This document shows, piece by piece, positions 1-12,600 of a stretch of 64,000 bases of DNA (the first letter of the stretch is position 1; every line of letters starts with the position of its first letter). Made by a program: the position numbers and the translations under genes. The notes beneath the pieces were generated by a model, which did no database searches, had not been told where the DNA came from, and saw only the letters and a list, made by a program, of their open reading frames with translations. The DNA comes from Mactromeris polynyma (taxonomy: Eukaryota; Mollusca; Bivalvia; Venerida; Mactridae): positions 682,001 through 746,000 of the forward strand of contig JASFXZ010000072.1 of NCBI GenBank assembly GCA_032209605.1, in the 5' to 3' direction.

Positions 1-306
1 TATGATGGGTGCCCAATAGAAATCGTGAAATAGGTATACATACCTCGGAATAGTTTTAACGTCGGGTGGTTCTTTTATTGAGACACATAATACATTGGCT
101 GGTCAAACACAAACAGCTAGTTTTAAATTAAGGCGGTGTCTGTATAGTTATACCAGTTTATTTTTTTATGGCGCATAAGTTTTGGAACACAGTTGAACGT
201 ACTCAAATTTTATTTTCCTAGTCAGTTTAAGGAGTTAAATGCAGTACACAAAATGATTCATTTACGGAGAGTTTGGTCGGTAACAAATTGTCACAACCAA
301 TTTGGT
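1..306. other. non-coding, nothing recognised
   Basis: AT-rich sequence without a recognisable exon, RNA gene or repeat. It ends where the terminal inverted repeat of the next element begins. Confidence 0.5.
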
Positions 307-1046
307 AAAACCCCTGTCACACCTAGCCGCGTTGCCACTGCGATTGCACGGCGTTGTTAAATTTCCCAGAGCGCCGTGACCTTGGCGTTTCTACGGAGCT
401 CCATGGCGTTCTACCGCGTTCCTACGGAGTTCTAGTTGGCAATTGTCTGCGCTCTCATGACGCTCCCAAGGGGCTTCCACTGCGTGCATCGAGTTATCAC
501 GGCGCGCGCACTGCATGTGCACTGCGCTTTCACGGCACTGACGGCGTGTTGTTTTGCACTACATATAAAAACGATATCTCCATCATTGACGCGGTAGAAG
601 CGCATTGGGAGCGCAATGATCGCCGTGGCAGCCCGGTACAATCGTTGTAAGAGCGCAGTAAGAAAAATAAAACTCCTTGTAAGCGCCGTATAAGCGCGGT
701 AGAGACGCAGTGTCATCTCAGAGAACGCCGTATGCCGTGCAAGTGCCACCGATAACCATTGCGTTCGCATTGCGACCTCTGTGGCGTTGTAGGAGACCTA
801 ACTGCGCTGCTACGGCGACCTCACGGCGATCCCACTGCGCTCTTATCAGAACGCCGAGCGACGGCGTTTGTTTTGGGCATGCTCAAAGTGCGCGCCGTCG
901 CTCGGCGTTCTATGTGATCCCATTGCGTTCACTGGCGATGCCACTGCGTTGCCGCGGCGATGCTTGCGATTCCACTGCGCGCAGATCGGCGTTCTGGATT
1001 TTTCTTGGACGCCGTGGGAACGCGGCCCTAGTGTGACAGGGGTTTT
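307..1046. mobile_element. non-autonomous DNA transposon with 16-bp TIRs
   Basis: Positions 307-322 (AAAACCCCTGTCACAC) are exactly inverted at 1031-1046. The next bases (CTAG) also match with a one-base slip. The 740-bp body is much more GC- and CpG-rich than its surroundings and is full of short inverted GC-rich words such as CACTGCG and ACGGCG. It encodes no transposase, and its open frames are by-products of the GC-rich repeats. The superfamily is not identified and I could not fix a target-site duplication. Confidence 0.75.
848..911. repeat. perfect 19-bp-arm hairpin inside the element
   Basis: Arms 848-866 and 893-911 are perfect reverse complements. The 26-nt loop is itself nearly palindromic around GCATGC, so the whole 64 bp could fold into one long stem. 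Confidence 0.8.
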
Positions 1047-1690
1047 AAACATATCAATTCTTATGAAAGAAAGTATACATGTACATTGTATGTCAATCTC
1101 ATTAGAATCAGCTCCGGTTGCACGCTCCTATACTACTACACTTGTGACATTTGAGTAGCCAATCAAATCGTCGCCTGCAAAATGCTTTGGGTTAAGAGTT
1201 ATGAATATTCGTCGATCTCCGATAAACTCCGTAAATTCTATTTGAGCGTAGGTCACCAAGACGTTCCGATTACGTATTTTCATCAATTTCAATATGGTTG
1301 CGCCCATGGACACAACCGCAACTCCTACACGGCAACATTCTTTGGTTGATCGGTGTTATTTATGTGTGTTTCGTTTTTGGAAATAGTTATTACCGGAAGC
1401 GACAGGAAGGACGTTAAAAACAGTATAAACAGAAACTCCGAATAAACGAAGAACGACAAACATGGTCGTGTAAGGAGAAATTTCATTGGACCACAAACGA
1501 GCACCTGGTTACGCATATCTAATTTTAGAGAGGGTATATGAACGTGACCTCTTACGGAGTGTAGTCAGATCCTAACAGCGGAAAGTAATGGAGCTAAAGT
1601 TATGGGCTGATTTTAATGAGATTGATTGTATGTATAAGGCCTTATTGAAGGAGATAAAAAACCTATCACGTAAACAAAATTGGATATGCG
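1047..1690. other. non-coding, nothing firm
   Basis: Two short adjacent open frames lie on the minus strand (1313-1128 and 1516-1325). They resemble no family that I recognise, so I see no firm feature here. Confidence 0.3.
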
Positions 1691-1846
1691 GACTTTGTAG
1701 ATATTGTATTTATAGGCGATTTTAATGATAATATTGATGACATGAATTTGTCTGCACGAGGTCGGTTACTTAGAGATATAATGTCAACTTGTAATCTCGT
1801 TGCTGTGAACAGTTTCCCGTCAAGTATTGGAACTCAATTCTCGTAG
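1691..1846 (+). pseudogene. LINE (non-LTR retrotransposon) endonuclease fragment
   Basis: The frame reads ...FVDIVFIGDFNDNIDDM... and then about 35 residues in the style of the APE-type endonuclease of CR1/L2-like LINEs (GDFN is the metal-binding motif). It ends in an in-frame TAG at 1844-1846. Only the middle of the endonuclease is readable. Decayed sequence to about 2720 probably continues the same element: the reverse-transcriptase entry region is hinted at near 2570-2610 by an 'SGADS'-like word. There is no intact ORF, so it is inactive. Confidence 0.6.
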
Positions 1847-3180
1847 ATATCGTATGATTATTGTTATTCCTCATTGATTGATTGTATATGATCACCGTTA
1901 GAAATATCAGATGTGTCAGTTTGTTGTAAAATTGTTGATGATTATTGTATGAATGTTTCTATACAAAGACCAGCCATTCCATGTTTATGCATCAATGCCA
2001 AGTTGATGTCATATTGTTAATTTGAGAAAAGTGAAGCTCATATTGATCAGTATAATGTCTGATTATAATATAGTGACATATATATACCCTGGCTTAACGT
2101 GTGTTGAATACACGTTACGACACATACTGAACATTTCAGCAATTCATAGATAACGTTTTAAGTTTTTCTACGCCAAGTTTTTCACGAAAAGTTTTAGATG
2201 CTACTTGAAGCTGTATTGGTGTTCTGAACTTAAAGAATCTCTCACATAAGCACATGTCCCTCGTGTCTGGAATCTTACTTAGAGTATTTGGATCGATTTT
2301 GTTAAATATTGTAAACTAGTTAATGCCTGGAAGAGGAACTCAGGTTCGAAGATGGGTGCTGGTATTATTTTTAATGTTAAAGTGATTTGGCGGGACCGTG
2401 AAAAAAATGGCGATCATACTTTAAACATTTGTATTAAACCTCCGTGTCAGATGTCCTTGATGGCGACTGTAAAATGATAGTGGAATCATCCGCGTCTGAA
2501 ACCATGAAAAAGTTATAACCAGAAAGTAATGTATATGTTTTACCAGATGATGTAAACAATATATTAACTCGCTGCCATGGCGATGGTTAAAGCCTCTGGG
2601 GCTGATTCGACATATCTATCCGTATCGGAAGCCAGTTAAAGATTCTTATATTCCGAACGCGACTAAATGAAGAATACACGTCTAGATTTAGATTAAGAGT
2701 ACATTTCTTGAAACTCATATTGGAACGATTTACCTGGATCTCACATAATACGTAAAGTTACATTTCTTACACTAGTCTTCATTGCATGGGTGCATAGTGC
2801 CCTCACGTGAGGAAACTTTAGAATGAAAGAAAATGCAATAAAAATGTGAGCCTTGGGGGGGTGGTACCCTCCCAAACCCACCCCAATAAGTAGCTCTCAA
2901 TCAGTTTTCGCTACGCCCCTGCATTGTCAGAGGCTTCGCTAGCGATAGTTGGAAAATGAAAAAAATAATTATGGCCAAATGGTTAACAAGGTAAGAGGTG
3001 AGCTTTAAAGGAACAGCTAACTTTGTCCTTTGTTGTTTGATAAATATATTTTAAATGTCTCAGGATGCTGCTACGATATAGAGTATTAAAATATTATGGG
3101 GGACATGCCCCCGGACCCCCTTAAAAAGGCGTGCGTACACTGGAAAATGTCTCAGCTACGCCACTGCATAGACATCTTTG
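1847..3180. other. probable decayed LINE tail and GC-rich repeat scraps
   Basis: No open gene. The stretch to about 2720 looks like continued LINE decay. At 2845-2945 and 3095-3165 there are two related scraps with runs of G and C (GGGGGACATGCCCCCGGACCCCC type) and a shared 'CAG/TTACGCCnCTGCAT' word. Such pieces are usual in dispersed repeats. Confidence 0.3.
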
Positions 3181-3202
3181 ACTTTGTATAATGAGACATG
3201 CC

Positions 3203-3516
3203 CTGCGTTCAGTTACGGCGAACGATATCCCGCTCACTGTTCATGACCTATCAACCTTGCGTTCAGTAAAGGCTATCAGTCCAAAACGTTACGAAACAGC
3301 GCGCGAGTTCTGCTATTGACCGGCGTGTTAGCGAAAAACGTTTCATATCACTCGCTATCGCAACTCGGAGGTAGCACGCGAATATTTTGCAATTTGGTTC
3401 CTCTTGTGCAGTCATTGTGATACGGTGGGCCAGGGATACAAAACGTGAGCGACTGTTAGCCGTAACTAAACGCAGTGTTAGGCTCAAATATTCGCGTGCT
3501 ACCTCCGAGTTGCGAT
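3203..3516. repeat. nested foldback repeat with perfect 31-bp arms
   Basis: The arm at 3357-3387 is an exact reverse complement of 3486-3516, with 98 bp between them. Outside and inside these lies a second inverted pair with two mismatches: 3203-3222 (TGCGTTCAGTTACGGCGAAC) against about 3457-3476. The arrangement suggests a foldback or MITE-type element, or a small inverted duplication. No protein is encoded. Confidence 0.7.
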
Positions 3517-3903
3517 AAAAATGCAAAAATGATACTACTGACTCTATGATGCTAAGCCATGAAGATGTCATGAGGGGAATTTAAAATACCTTGGTACAAC
3601 TGTTCACCACCATGAGACAGTGTGTCGCACGCAAGACCCATACTCAAAGGTCAAGGTCACACTTAGAGGTTTTTTTTTATAACTACATGTATATACCCTT
3701 TTTGATGCAGTTCTCAGCGCCTGCTATAAATCAAGCATTCTCTTCATGCCAGCAGGTTCGACATGTTGCCCTGGGGCATCTAGTTACTGTAACTACAGTC
3801 CCGTCGGCGTCACGCGACCGTGAGTCAAGTTTTAACGTCCTAATTGAACGTTGTGATTTGGATTTTTCCGATATTTTCATAAATAAATCAGGTTAGCATT
3901 TTT

Positions 3904-5119
3904 ATACGCCCGTTTGGCGGGCTCTTTCGGGCGGACGGGCGGGCGGGCGGCGTCCACATGGTTTCCGCTCTCTAAGTCAAAGAGTTTTCATCCGATCTTT
4001 ACCAACCTTGGTGAAAATGATAATAATAACTCGGCCAAGTTCTATAACCAGCCACATCGCCCCAGGCACTTCTGAATTATGGCCCTTGAATTATCCAAAA
4101 TTGGCCAAATTAGCCGTTTCCGCTCTCTAAGTCAAAAGAGTTTTCATCCGATCTTTACCAAACTTTGTGAAAATGTTTGTGGGCATAATATCTCGGCCAA
4201 GTTCGATAACCAGCTACATCCCCCCAGGCACTATGGCATTATGGCCCTTGAATTATCCAAAATTGGCCAAATTAGCCGTGTCTGCTCTCTAAGTCAAAGA
4301 GTTTTCATCCGATATTCACCTAACTTTGTGAAAATGTTTGCGGGCATAATATCTCGGCCAAGTTCGATAACCAGCCACATCACCCCAGGCACTTCTGAAT
4401 TATGGCCCTTGAATTATCCAAAATTGGCCAAATTAGCCGTGACTGCTCTCTAAGTCAAAGAGTTTTCATCCGATATTCACCTAACTTTGTGAAAATGTTT
4501 GCGGGCATAATATCTCGGCCAAGTTCGATAACCAGCCACATCACCCCTGGCACTTCTGAATTATGGCCCTTGAATTATCCAAAATTGGCCAAATTAGCAT
4601 TGTCCGCTCTCTTAGTCAAATAGTTTTCATCAGATCATTACCAAACTTGGTAAAAATGTCTGTGGGCATAATATCTCGGCCAAGTTCGATAACCAGCCAC
4701 ATCCCTCCAGGCACTTCAGAATTATGGCCCTTGAATTATCCAAAATTGGCAAAATTAGCCTTGTCCGCTCTCTAAGTCAAACAGTTTCCATCCGATCATC
4801 ACCAAGCTTGGTGAAAATGTTTTTGGGCATAATATCTCGGCCAAGTTCGATAACCAGCCACATCGCCCCAGGTCCTTTGGAATTATGGCCCTTGAATTAT
4901 CCAAAATTGGCCAAATTAGCCTTGTCCGCTCTCTAAGTCAAACAGTTTTCATCTGATCTTCACCTAACTTGGTGAAAATGTTTGTGGGCATAATATCTCG
5001 ACAAGTTCAATAACCAGTCGTATCGCTCGTGTCAGCCGGGAGTTATCACCCTTTGATTTTAGAAATGACCCAAAATTTGTCTTGTTTTTACTCTGAGCTC
5101 TGACTTATGACGGGCGTAT
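3904..5119. mobile_element. TIR-bounded element carrying ~161-bp tandem repeats
   Basis: ATACGCCCGT at 3904-3913 is exactly inverted at 5110-5119 (ACGGGCGTAT). Between them are about seven tandem copies of a ~161-bp unit from about 3955 to 5030. Each copy holds 'CTCTAAGTCAAAGAGTTTTC', 'GGCATAATATCTCGGCCAAG' and 'GAATTATGGCCCTTGAATTA' words. Copies differ by a few per cent, so the array is old. The open frames in it simply follow the unit and are not genes. This looks like a non-autonomous element whose interior expanded by unequal exchange. Confidence 0.7.
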
Positions 5120-5479
5120 TTTGTGACAGTTTGGCGCTCTTGTTCTTAACTACTAAAGCCTTGATAAATGTGTAAGCTAATTTTGTTTAAATTTATCCGA
5201 GTTGTTTACAAGTGTTTTCTACACAATGAACACAAAAACAAACAAAAAACAAAAACAAGATACTTTATTATATACATTTTATAATATTTATTTATCGTGT
5301 TTAAAATGTATGAATATAAAGTGTATACAATTATAATTGAGAAGAAACTGTTTTATAAGAAAATAAAGTCAGTCTATCTTTAAATGATACGTTTGTCAGT
5401 ATATTAATAACAGGATTGTAACGAATACATTCATGATAATTTAAAAAGCACAGAAACTATAAGTATACTAATTTAAAAT
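5120..5479. other. AT-rich non-coding
   Basis: AT-rich sequence with poly-A-like stretches. No gene, RNA or repeat was recognised. Confidence 0.4.
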
Positions 5480-6536
5480 TTAAAAACTGTACAGTTCTAC
5501 TGTAAGATTGTTTTTATTTTTTTCATCTTTTCTTCTATCTCCAAAAAGTACTTTCACCTCAGCCTGAAACAGTGACAGGTATACTTAAGAATATAATGTA
5601 AGGAAAACAAGAACTGTGCAGGGTAAACATTGAAGTAAATTTTAGTTAAAATATCAATCAATATGACATACTTTTATTCTCAATTAAAACAATGATCTAA
5701 GTCTTGACATCTTGATCCCACCTAATGGTCTGGAAACAGAAAAAAGTATACGCAATTTATTATCATTTACCTGTTGACTGATGATGTAATGAATGCTATA
5801 TTTAACTTTACTTTATTATTATTATTATCATTTTTTGTTGTGGTTGTTTTTTGTTTGTTTGTTTTTTTGTTATTGGACTGAGGGGTGTCTGAAATTAAAA
5901 AACAAACAACAGAAATATTCTTGAAGGGTCAAATCGTTGACAGTTACAAAAATAGAACACGGAGCTATATTTAAAACATGTACCCATGCCAAGATTATTT
6001 CCTGATATAGTTTATATAAAACGGACATACAATGCATAATATGGACAATTAACATAACTTACCGAAAAGAACAATTTTTCTTTCAGGAGATTCCTCATGT
6101 TTTTGCATAGGCTAGAAAAATATATTTATATAAATTGTAAAGCTGATCATCTGTTTTATATTATACGTGCTTATACATTTATCTATTCAATATGATCACT
6201 GATGAGATTTTGTATATTGATTACCTCAGTAAATATATCAGAAAATAAAATGCTTGAAAAACAAATGATTTAAGCAAACTGAACATAATGTCATTAGAAT
6301 ATAGTCAAAGACAATTAGGAAAAAGTTTATTACCGTGAAAAGTAGAATTGGAGACTCTTCAGTCCCCCGACCTCTTTTTACTGCTACTCTTGTCTGAAAA
6401 CAACGACAACGTGTACACTTAGTGATAATTATAAGAATAATTACGAATAATTCCGTAGAGAAAAATGATCAATATTATCAATTTAAAAGCACTACAGATA
6501 GTTCGACTGACATTAAATACGTACTGTCATCGCCAT
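5480..6536 (-). CDS. candidate small-exon gene, product unknown
   Basis: On the minus strand four short open segments are bounded by good splice signals: 6536-6525 (starts ATG GCG ATG), 6393-6334 (20 codons), 6111-6063 (49 bp) and 5563-5480 (27 codons plus TAA). The first three join in phase. The third ends in phase 1, so at least one further exon is needed before the last, and I could not place it convincingly; an open segment at 5888-5771 has splice signals but does not restore phase. The peptides share a theme: EESPILLFT, EESPERKIVLF and EVKVLFGD. The protein is not recognised. It could also be chance. It starts about 260 bp from, and divergent to, the Polinton polymerase. Confidence 0.22.
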
Positions 6537-9500
6537 GTTTATCTTGTAAAGTGAAGAAGATACATAGATGGTCAGTTTAGATCAATATATTCGGACAGCA
6601 AGACGGATTTCCTGAATCCAAGTCAAGATCAATATTTCCGGTCAGTGTTTACGAACTATATTAAACGTCGTTTGTAGATGATCACTAATTAATGAATCAC
6701 ATCTTTGATTAACTTTTAAACGGTAGTGTAAGGGAAATAATCAATTGTCTTATACTTATTCAAGACATACACAGTTGTTTTATTAACGTGTTAGTATGGA
6801 TCTTCAACACGTTGTCGCGACTATGTTGTCAGAAGGCGTGACTGCGAGTCAATTTTACGATTTTATCGTCACGTTCGGACTGCACGAGGACCCTTTATCC
6901 AGGATGTCTTACACCATTTACTGATACAAGAAGCCATGACATCTCCGTCGTCAACAATGGATTGGACGGAAGAGGACGCCGACTCCCTGTTAGACATGTT
7001 AAAATCCCCGACGGTAGCGACCACCATCACTAAGGAGACGACCGACCCGGAATTTGAACCTTGGTCCCCGGGATTTGAGTCGTCGGCGATGGAATGCGAG
7101 GACATGGCGTCAGTAGCCGTCGCTTGTTTGCGAGACGGCGAATTTAAGTAAGTACACAACATTTCATTTTATGATTTAAACTTATGTTATAAATATGATA
7201 AACATCTGTTACTATACAAATGGGGTGTAGTCGTTTTCCTCGAGATTGTAATTGAAGTTAATTCCTTACAGGTCAGGCGAAACCTTTTACTGTTCCCGAT
7301 GTCGGTCCAAGTTCTCTGACTACGAGATCTATTCTAGGCACCGAGACACTCACGCTCTTGCATCCCCGGATGAGCTCATGAAGGTCGGACCTTCGAGGCT
7401 GCAAGATACCATGGATGTTGACCTTGATGTATGCGAGTCGATGGACGTTCGTACTAATGATGACCAAGTAGGTGGCGGTCATAAACCGTACAGGATCGAA
7501 CTTACCGGAATAAGAAAGTTCGCGAGATCCGTAGCCAAGGAGACCACCTACAAGGTCAAATTTAACGATCAGTGGCAAGGTAGACGTTTGATTGACTTAA
7601 GACGACAACTCCATCGTCTCTTTGAGGATCTGCTGACTCGGGCCCGAGAAGACATCAACGGCAACGATCTGCTCAGGGTCGTTTTACGTCACGACGCCCT
7701 CAACCACGCGGTGGTTGTGTCATTGCAAGCCATGGGTGACATGAACGCGGACAAGATCTTGTCCAAACTAGAAAACGTTCTGCAGAGCGAAGAGACTTTG
7801 GCAGTGGACGATTCCTTTCAAGGTCAGTATAAGAATTAATATAGGGATCGTAGTCAAAAACGTTAACGCACGTATAATCGATTAATTAGTTTTGAATACA
7901 TAACTAATACTCGACACGTATTATAATCAGTGATACCCAGAGACGCATAATTATGTGTAGCTAAATGCTTTAGTCAACAACGATCAATTGTGTATGGCGA
8001 GGGCAATCGGGGTAGGATTGGCCAAACATTGCTTAGTCCCCGACGAGACGTGGATAAAACGGACACATAGATTTATGTCTAACCCGGAGATTCTGATTAA
8101 AGAGCGCCAAATATCTAACAAAAGCTACAAGAATATAAAAAACAAAAGCAAACAAGAACAGAAACATCTAGCTCTCATGCTGTGTCAAAAAGCAGGTATT
8201 CCTAAAGACAGACCCGGATCTCTCGATGACATTACCGCTTTCGAATCAGCCCTTCGAGTGCGATCGCGGTGGTAGCGGCGTCATTGGGCAACACGTTTAT
8301 TCGTGTCCCTGACAACGATCACGAGGACTGGCTTCTACTGTACTTGTATTTGGTGGACCACGAAGGCTTGAGTCATTTTCAAGCCATCGTCAACATCACT
8401 GGATTCTTCAGCGCAGTATATTTTTGCGAACGGTGCTTCAAACAGTACGATCACAACACAGAACACCGCTGCGAGACGACCTGTCTGACCTGCAAGAGCC
8501 AGAACTGCCCGGAAACTGACGACGTCATGTCCTGCTGATCCTGCCATATGGTCTGTCGGTCCATGGACTGTTTCCAGCGTCACCTCGTGGATAAAAACGA
8601 GAAAAAAACAAGTACAAAGGGGAGGTCACTCTGTCTCAATACAGCGAGTACTGGCGGTATACCACGTGCAAAAAGGTTGTCAATCGGTTCAAGAGGCCCG
8701 TTGAATTGCATGAGTGCACCGAATGGATGTGTAAATGCTGCAAGTCCTGGGTCAATAGAGAACATAGGTGTTTCCTGTTCCCGGAAGAACCCAAGAAGCC
8801 TTTCAAGAAATTTATTTTCTTCGACTTTGAGGCCACCCAGGACACCATAGCGCAGTGCGCTGAAGGATATTCACCCGACGACTCTTCAAAATGTCAACGG
8901 TGTTTCAAATCCTGGTGCGGGCAACCCAGACACGTGACCAACTTTGTGGTGGCTCAGACCGTTTGCGAAGCCTGCAAGGACGATGAATTGACCCCGGGAT
9001 CCACGTGCGACCAGTGTGGCAGCCGGTGTTCTAAATGCGACGTTTGGGACAAAGAAACCGAGTCGTTCGTTCAACCCCCGTGCCCCGACACCTGCGGCTT
9101 CCGGGAAGTCATCTTCAAAGGCGACAACACCCTAGAAGCGTTCGGTGACTGGCTGTTTAGAGCCCAACATAAAGACGCCACCGTACTGGCTCACAATATG
9201 AAAGTATATGTTGTCATTAATCACTTAACATGACATTGTAAAGTTATTATTATATTTTTGTATTTTAAATACTAACACCCGTGATATTAAATCTGGGTGT
9301 GCCACCAGTTTAGGCAGCTAATGTTGGACGCCACCGACGTAGATCCCTTTCAGTACGTGACCATCGCCAGCGTCTGTATGGGCATCTTTAAAACGAGGTG
9401 AGCACGATTTGGTTGACTACTTAACCCAGATAAAATCCAATAGATAACTGTTCCGTTTGCTTTTTTTAACTAGCTATTTTTATTTTTATTTGTATAGGTT

Positions 9501-10012
9501 CCTAGAAGCCGAATATAAGGCTTGTGTGGAATATCCGGTGGGTGTGCTAGGTCCTTCAACGTCCTATATCAAGAAAACCGCCAAAGGCTTGCTAAAGTAT
9601 GACCAAAGGTCTGAAAGATGGGTGTCATTGAAGAAGGACATAGAAGTTTCCAGTAAGAAGGCTGTTCGATCTGACATAGCCCAGGTCCCCAGCGCCGGTT
9701 ATATCCAGAAAGATAACTACAGTAAGGCTTCTATCCAATGGTTAGAGTACCAAATGGAACTCGCCAGACGGAACGGAGAGACTTTGAGCATCGAACACGC
9801 CTTAAACGGTGGAGAGGCTCATGTCCCTTATTACAAGGTGGATAGACCCGCCCACAATCGGGGCTTTGGTTATTACAAAGTGGACGGTAGGGCGGACAAA
9901 ACCATTTACGAATTTCGGACCGTACCTCCAAACACCCAAAGACAGGTCAAACTATGAACCAACAATACGCACTCACCCAGATCAAAAAGAAAACATTAAA
10001 ATATCTGGGATA

Positions 10013-11052
10013 CCACTTCCTGTAAGACTTTTTAAACCTAGTCCAAGGCAGACATGCTTCGAAGGTTTTAAACAGCCTTTTGTACAAGCGAAGAGACAGT
10101 CATCGGATACAGACTCCACATATCGTTGTACTCTGTCCTCCGGTTTATTATCTGACCCAGTAAATAATATGCGGAAACATTTCATAAGTAAATCTGGGGG
10201 GTGTGCTTGACCTTTCATTAGTGTTTCTGCTGATAATGGATATGGAAAATCTTCACTTGAATTCTTAAGTTCAAGTATCAATTTCCTGAGGTGCATTGCC
10301 ATTTCATCAGTTTTCACTTCAATTGAACCTGCCCGCAGCAGGACAGATTTTACTGCGTCTGATTCCTCAATGCATGATGGATAAATTACATTCCCCTGTC
10401 GATTGCTTAGTTTGCCAATCTTCAGTCGTCCTTCGTACTGTTTTATTACCTTTTGACCGAGGAAATACGCATTGAGGTTACCAGAACAACAATCAAATTC
10501 AGTCAAAAACGTTATATAAAGCTCAAACAGAGATGTAAGCATTTCAGGTGTTTGTTTAGATATGATATGTGTATCTATGTAATTTTTCAGCTTGCCAAAT
10601 GCTTCTACATGCCATTTTCGTGTATGCAAATTATCTGAATAATCGGTTTCACAATCATTTGTATGGTTGGTTGTTCTTCTTTTTGCTCTGTTGATGTACA
10701 GTTTTCGACAGCTGTGATGGTACTGAACTCCTTTGGCTATAAAGTCAACACTACACACTTTGGCAATCATTTGTTGATCATGAAGAATTTTTGCTGTGAA
10801 ATTTTTATAGCAAATACTATGGTAACCACAATCATTTGAAAAATTATCAGGTATGCACAAACATAATGATGAGTATTTTGAGAAGTTCCAGTTGGGTTTA
10901 GATTTCCTAATGACATAAGCTCTTTTAACTGTAGCCCATGATTCAGTGTCAAATAACTTAATATCTTCCGTCAGCATTGGTGGGCCTGAATGTAATACAC
11001 AACGCAGTTCCATCTTTGGACTTCGGTTTTCCCCTTCATTTGATGCCATCAT
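10013..11052 (-). pseudogene. 5' part of an uncharacterised mobile-element-type protein
   Basis: About 346 residues read from ATG at 11052 to the junction with polymerase sequence; the open frame then runs on by chance to 9982. Visible features are a Cys/His-rich first half (CGYHSICYKNF, then YHHSCRKLYINRAKRR) and the end SKHVCLGLGLKSLTGS. I recognise these as hallmarks of a large, repetitive, domain-less protein family scattered through cnidarian, mollusc and arthropod genomes. Normally the protein continues well beyond the 'GLKSLTGS' stretch, so this is a 3'-truncated copy. No known enzyme motif is visible. The frame has no stops, which suggests a fairly recent arrival. Confidence 0.5.
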
Positions 11053-12600
11053 TGTGACTGAAATGAAATTTTAAGTCAGTGTTGCAAATGATAATGAATT
11101 TCTCTATTTAAATTATGATCATTTCCAGTCTCAGTTACAAAATAATTTAAAATTGAAATTATTATCGGAAAACGTTAGTCTACATTTATCACTATTACTA
11201 CTACATTGCAAGTTTTGAAAATGTATTCCTTGTCAGGTGAATTGTACAAAGCTTAACATTTCAATATGAAATTTACCTTTATAGATTCATGTGTAGACCA
11301 ATGTCTCATGTACCGCAAAAAGCATAGCTATTCCTCTTACAATATGCCATATTTTTCACTCATGTTCACATTCTGTAAACAAAGTAAGCAAAGCAAAATT
11401 TAACTATCAAACTTCAACTTTATTAAAATCCTCCCTTGAAATGTTCCAGCTCATAGTGCACACGCACTTCAAAATGTATATCAAAACAAAATTGGGATAG
11501 CATCAGATATATTCTGTACTTTTTGTGCTTTTAAGTACTGTGTAAGTGTATTGATAATGTACTTGAACTAATTTTTAACTATTTCATATATGAACACAGT
11601 TCTATTTCAAATGAACCAAACATGCAACCATCACTCCCTAGTATGATTTTCTCTCTTTAATTGAATACTGACTGATAACGCTTCCTGTTAAGAATAATAG
11701 CAATGTATAACATTCAAAGACACTACTTAAACACCAAATTGCACCTGAATATTTTTATGATTTTGAAACAATTAACCCAACTTCATATTTCAAATTCAGC
11801 AGACACAATTTATGAGTTATTTAACAATAATGATGCTTGAAATAAATGTATAAAAATGCATCATATTATTTGAAAAGTTATACCCACATGTAAGACGATA
11901 TTTGATATTACCTTATTTATATACTTGCAAGGATCTGCTAATGGAAGCACAGCAACAAAACCAACATCTGAAATACATAAATAAGCAATATTAACATTAT
12001 TTTATAAAAAATGAATATGAAAGTATGAATCTGTGTTTCATGGAAAGACATAATGGAGGCAATTTGATGTATAATAGAAAGCGCAGGTAAATTATACTTC
12101 GAAAACACGACTTTTTTGTTAAATTAGACGCATTTTCATAAAAATTGTTCCGAGTTCCACATAAAGTATACATATATGAATGAAACTGCGCGAAAAAAAC
12201 ATAATGTTGGGAAACATTGAACATTTAAGTAAAATTAGTTGGGAAAGTTGGCAAAATTTGACTGATTTTTCACCTTCTATTGACCTTTGACCCCAGGTTA
12301 GTATGTACTTACAAATCAGAGGCTTTGATTTTTTTGTTTTATAAGTATTGCTGAATATGTTATTTACAAAATTTGCAAACATTCCATCATAAAGTTCATT
12401 TTTATCATATTGACGACAAAATCATAACCCTACCCCCTCAACAAATTTATGCTACTTTTTACAAACCCTCCTGGTACAAATGTGTGAGAAAAATATAGTT
12501 ACGCACGGCTTTGACGCTTAAGAAATGGGTTTTCAGGTAGCATATGATATATCCTTTCAAAAAATATGCAAACTTCGTATGGCCTCATTTGTTGCAATAA
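11053..12600. other. AT-rich non-coding part of the insertion
   Basis: This is the region 5' of the minus-strand ORF within the insertion. It has no open gene and no recognised repeat. Confidence 0.4.

Noticed and set aside
354..1158. Overlapping ORFs of about 60-110 codons in the first kilobase
   Set aside because: They lie inside the GC-rich non-autonomous transposon and read through its inverted GC words on both strands, with no family likeness.
1128..1516. Two adjacent minus-strand ORFs, one with a hydrophobic stretch
   Set aside because: The peptides look less random than most here, but I recognise no family and they are not in one frame. Not enough for a gene call.
3263..3896. ORFs of about 100 codons on each strand
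   Set aside because: The first overlaps the foldback repeat. The second has no splice or protein support.
4079..4936. Repeated 70-124-codon ORFs
   Set aside because: They only mirror the ~161-bp tandem unit.
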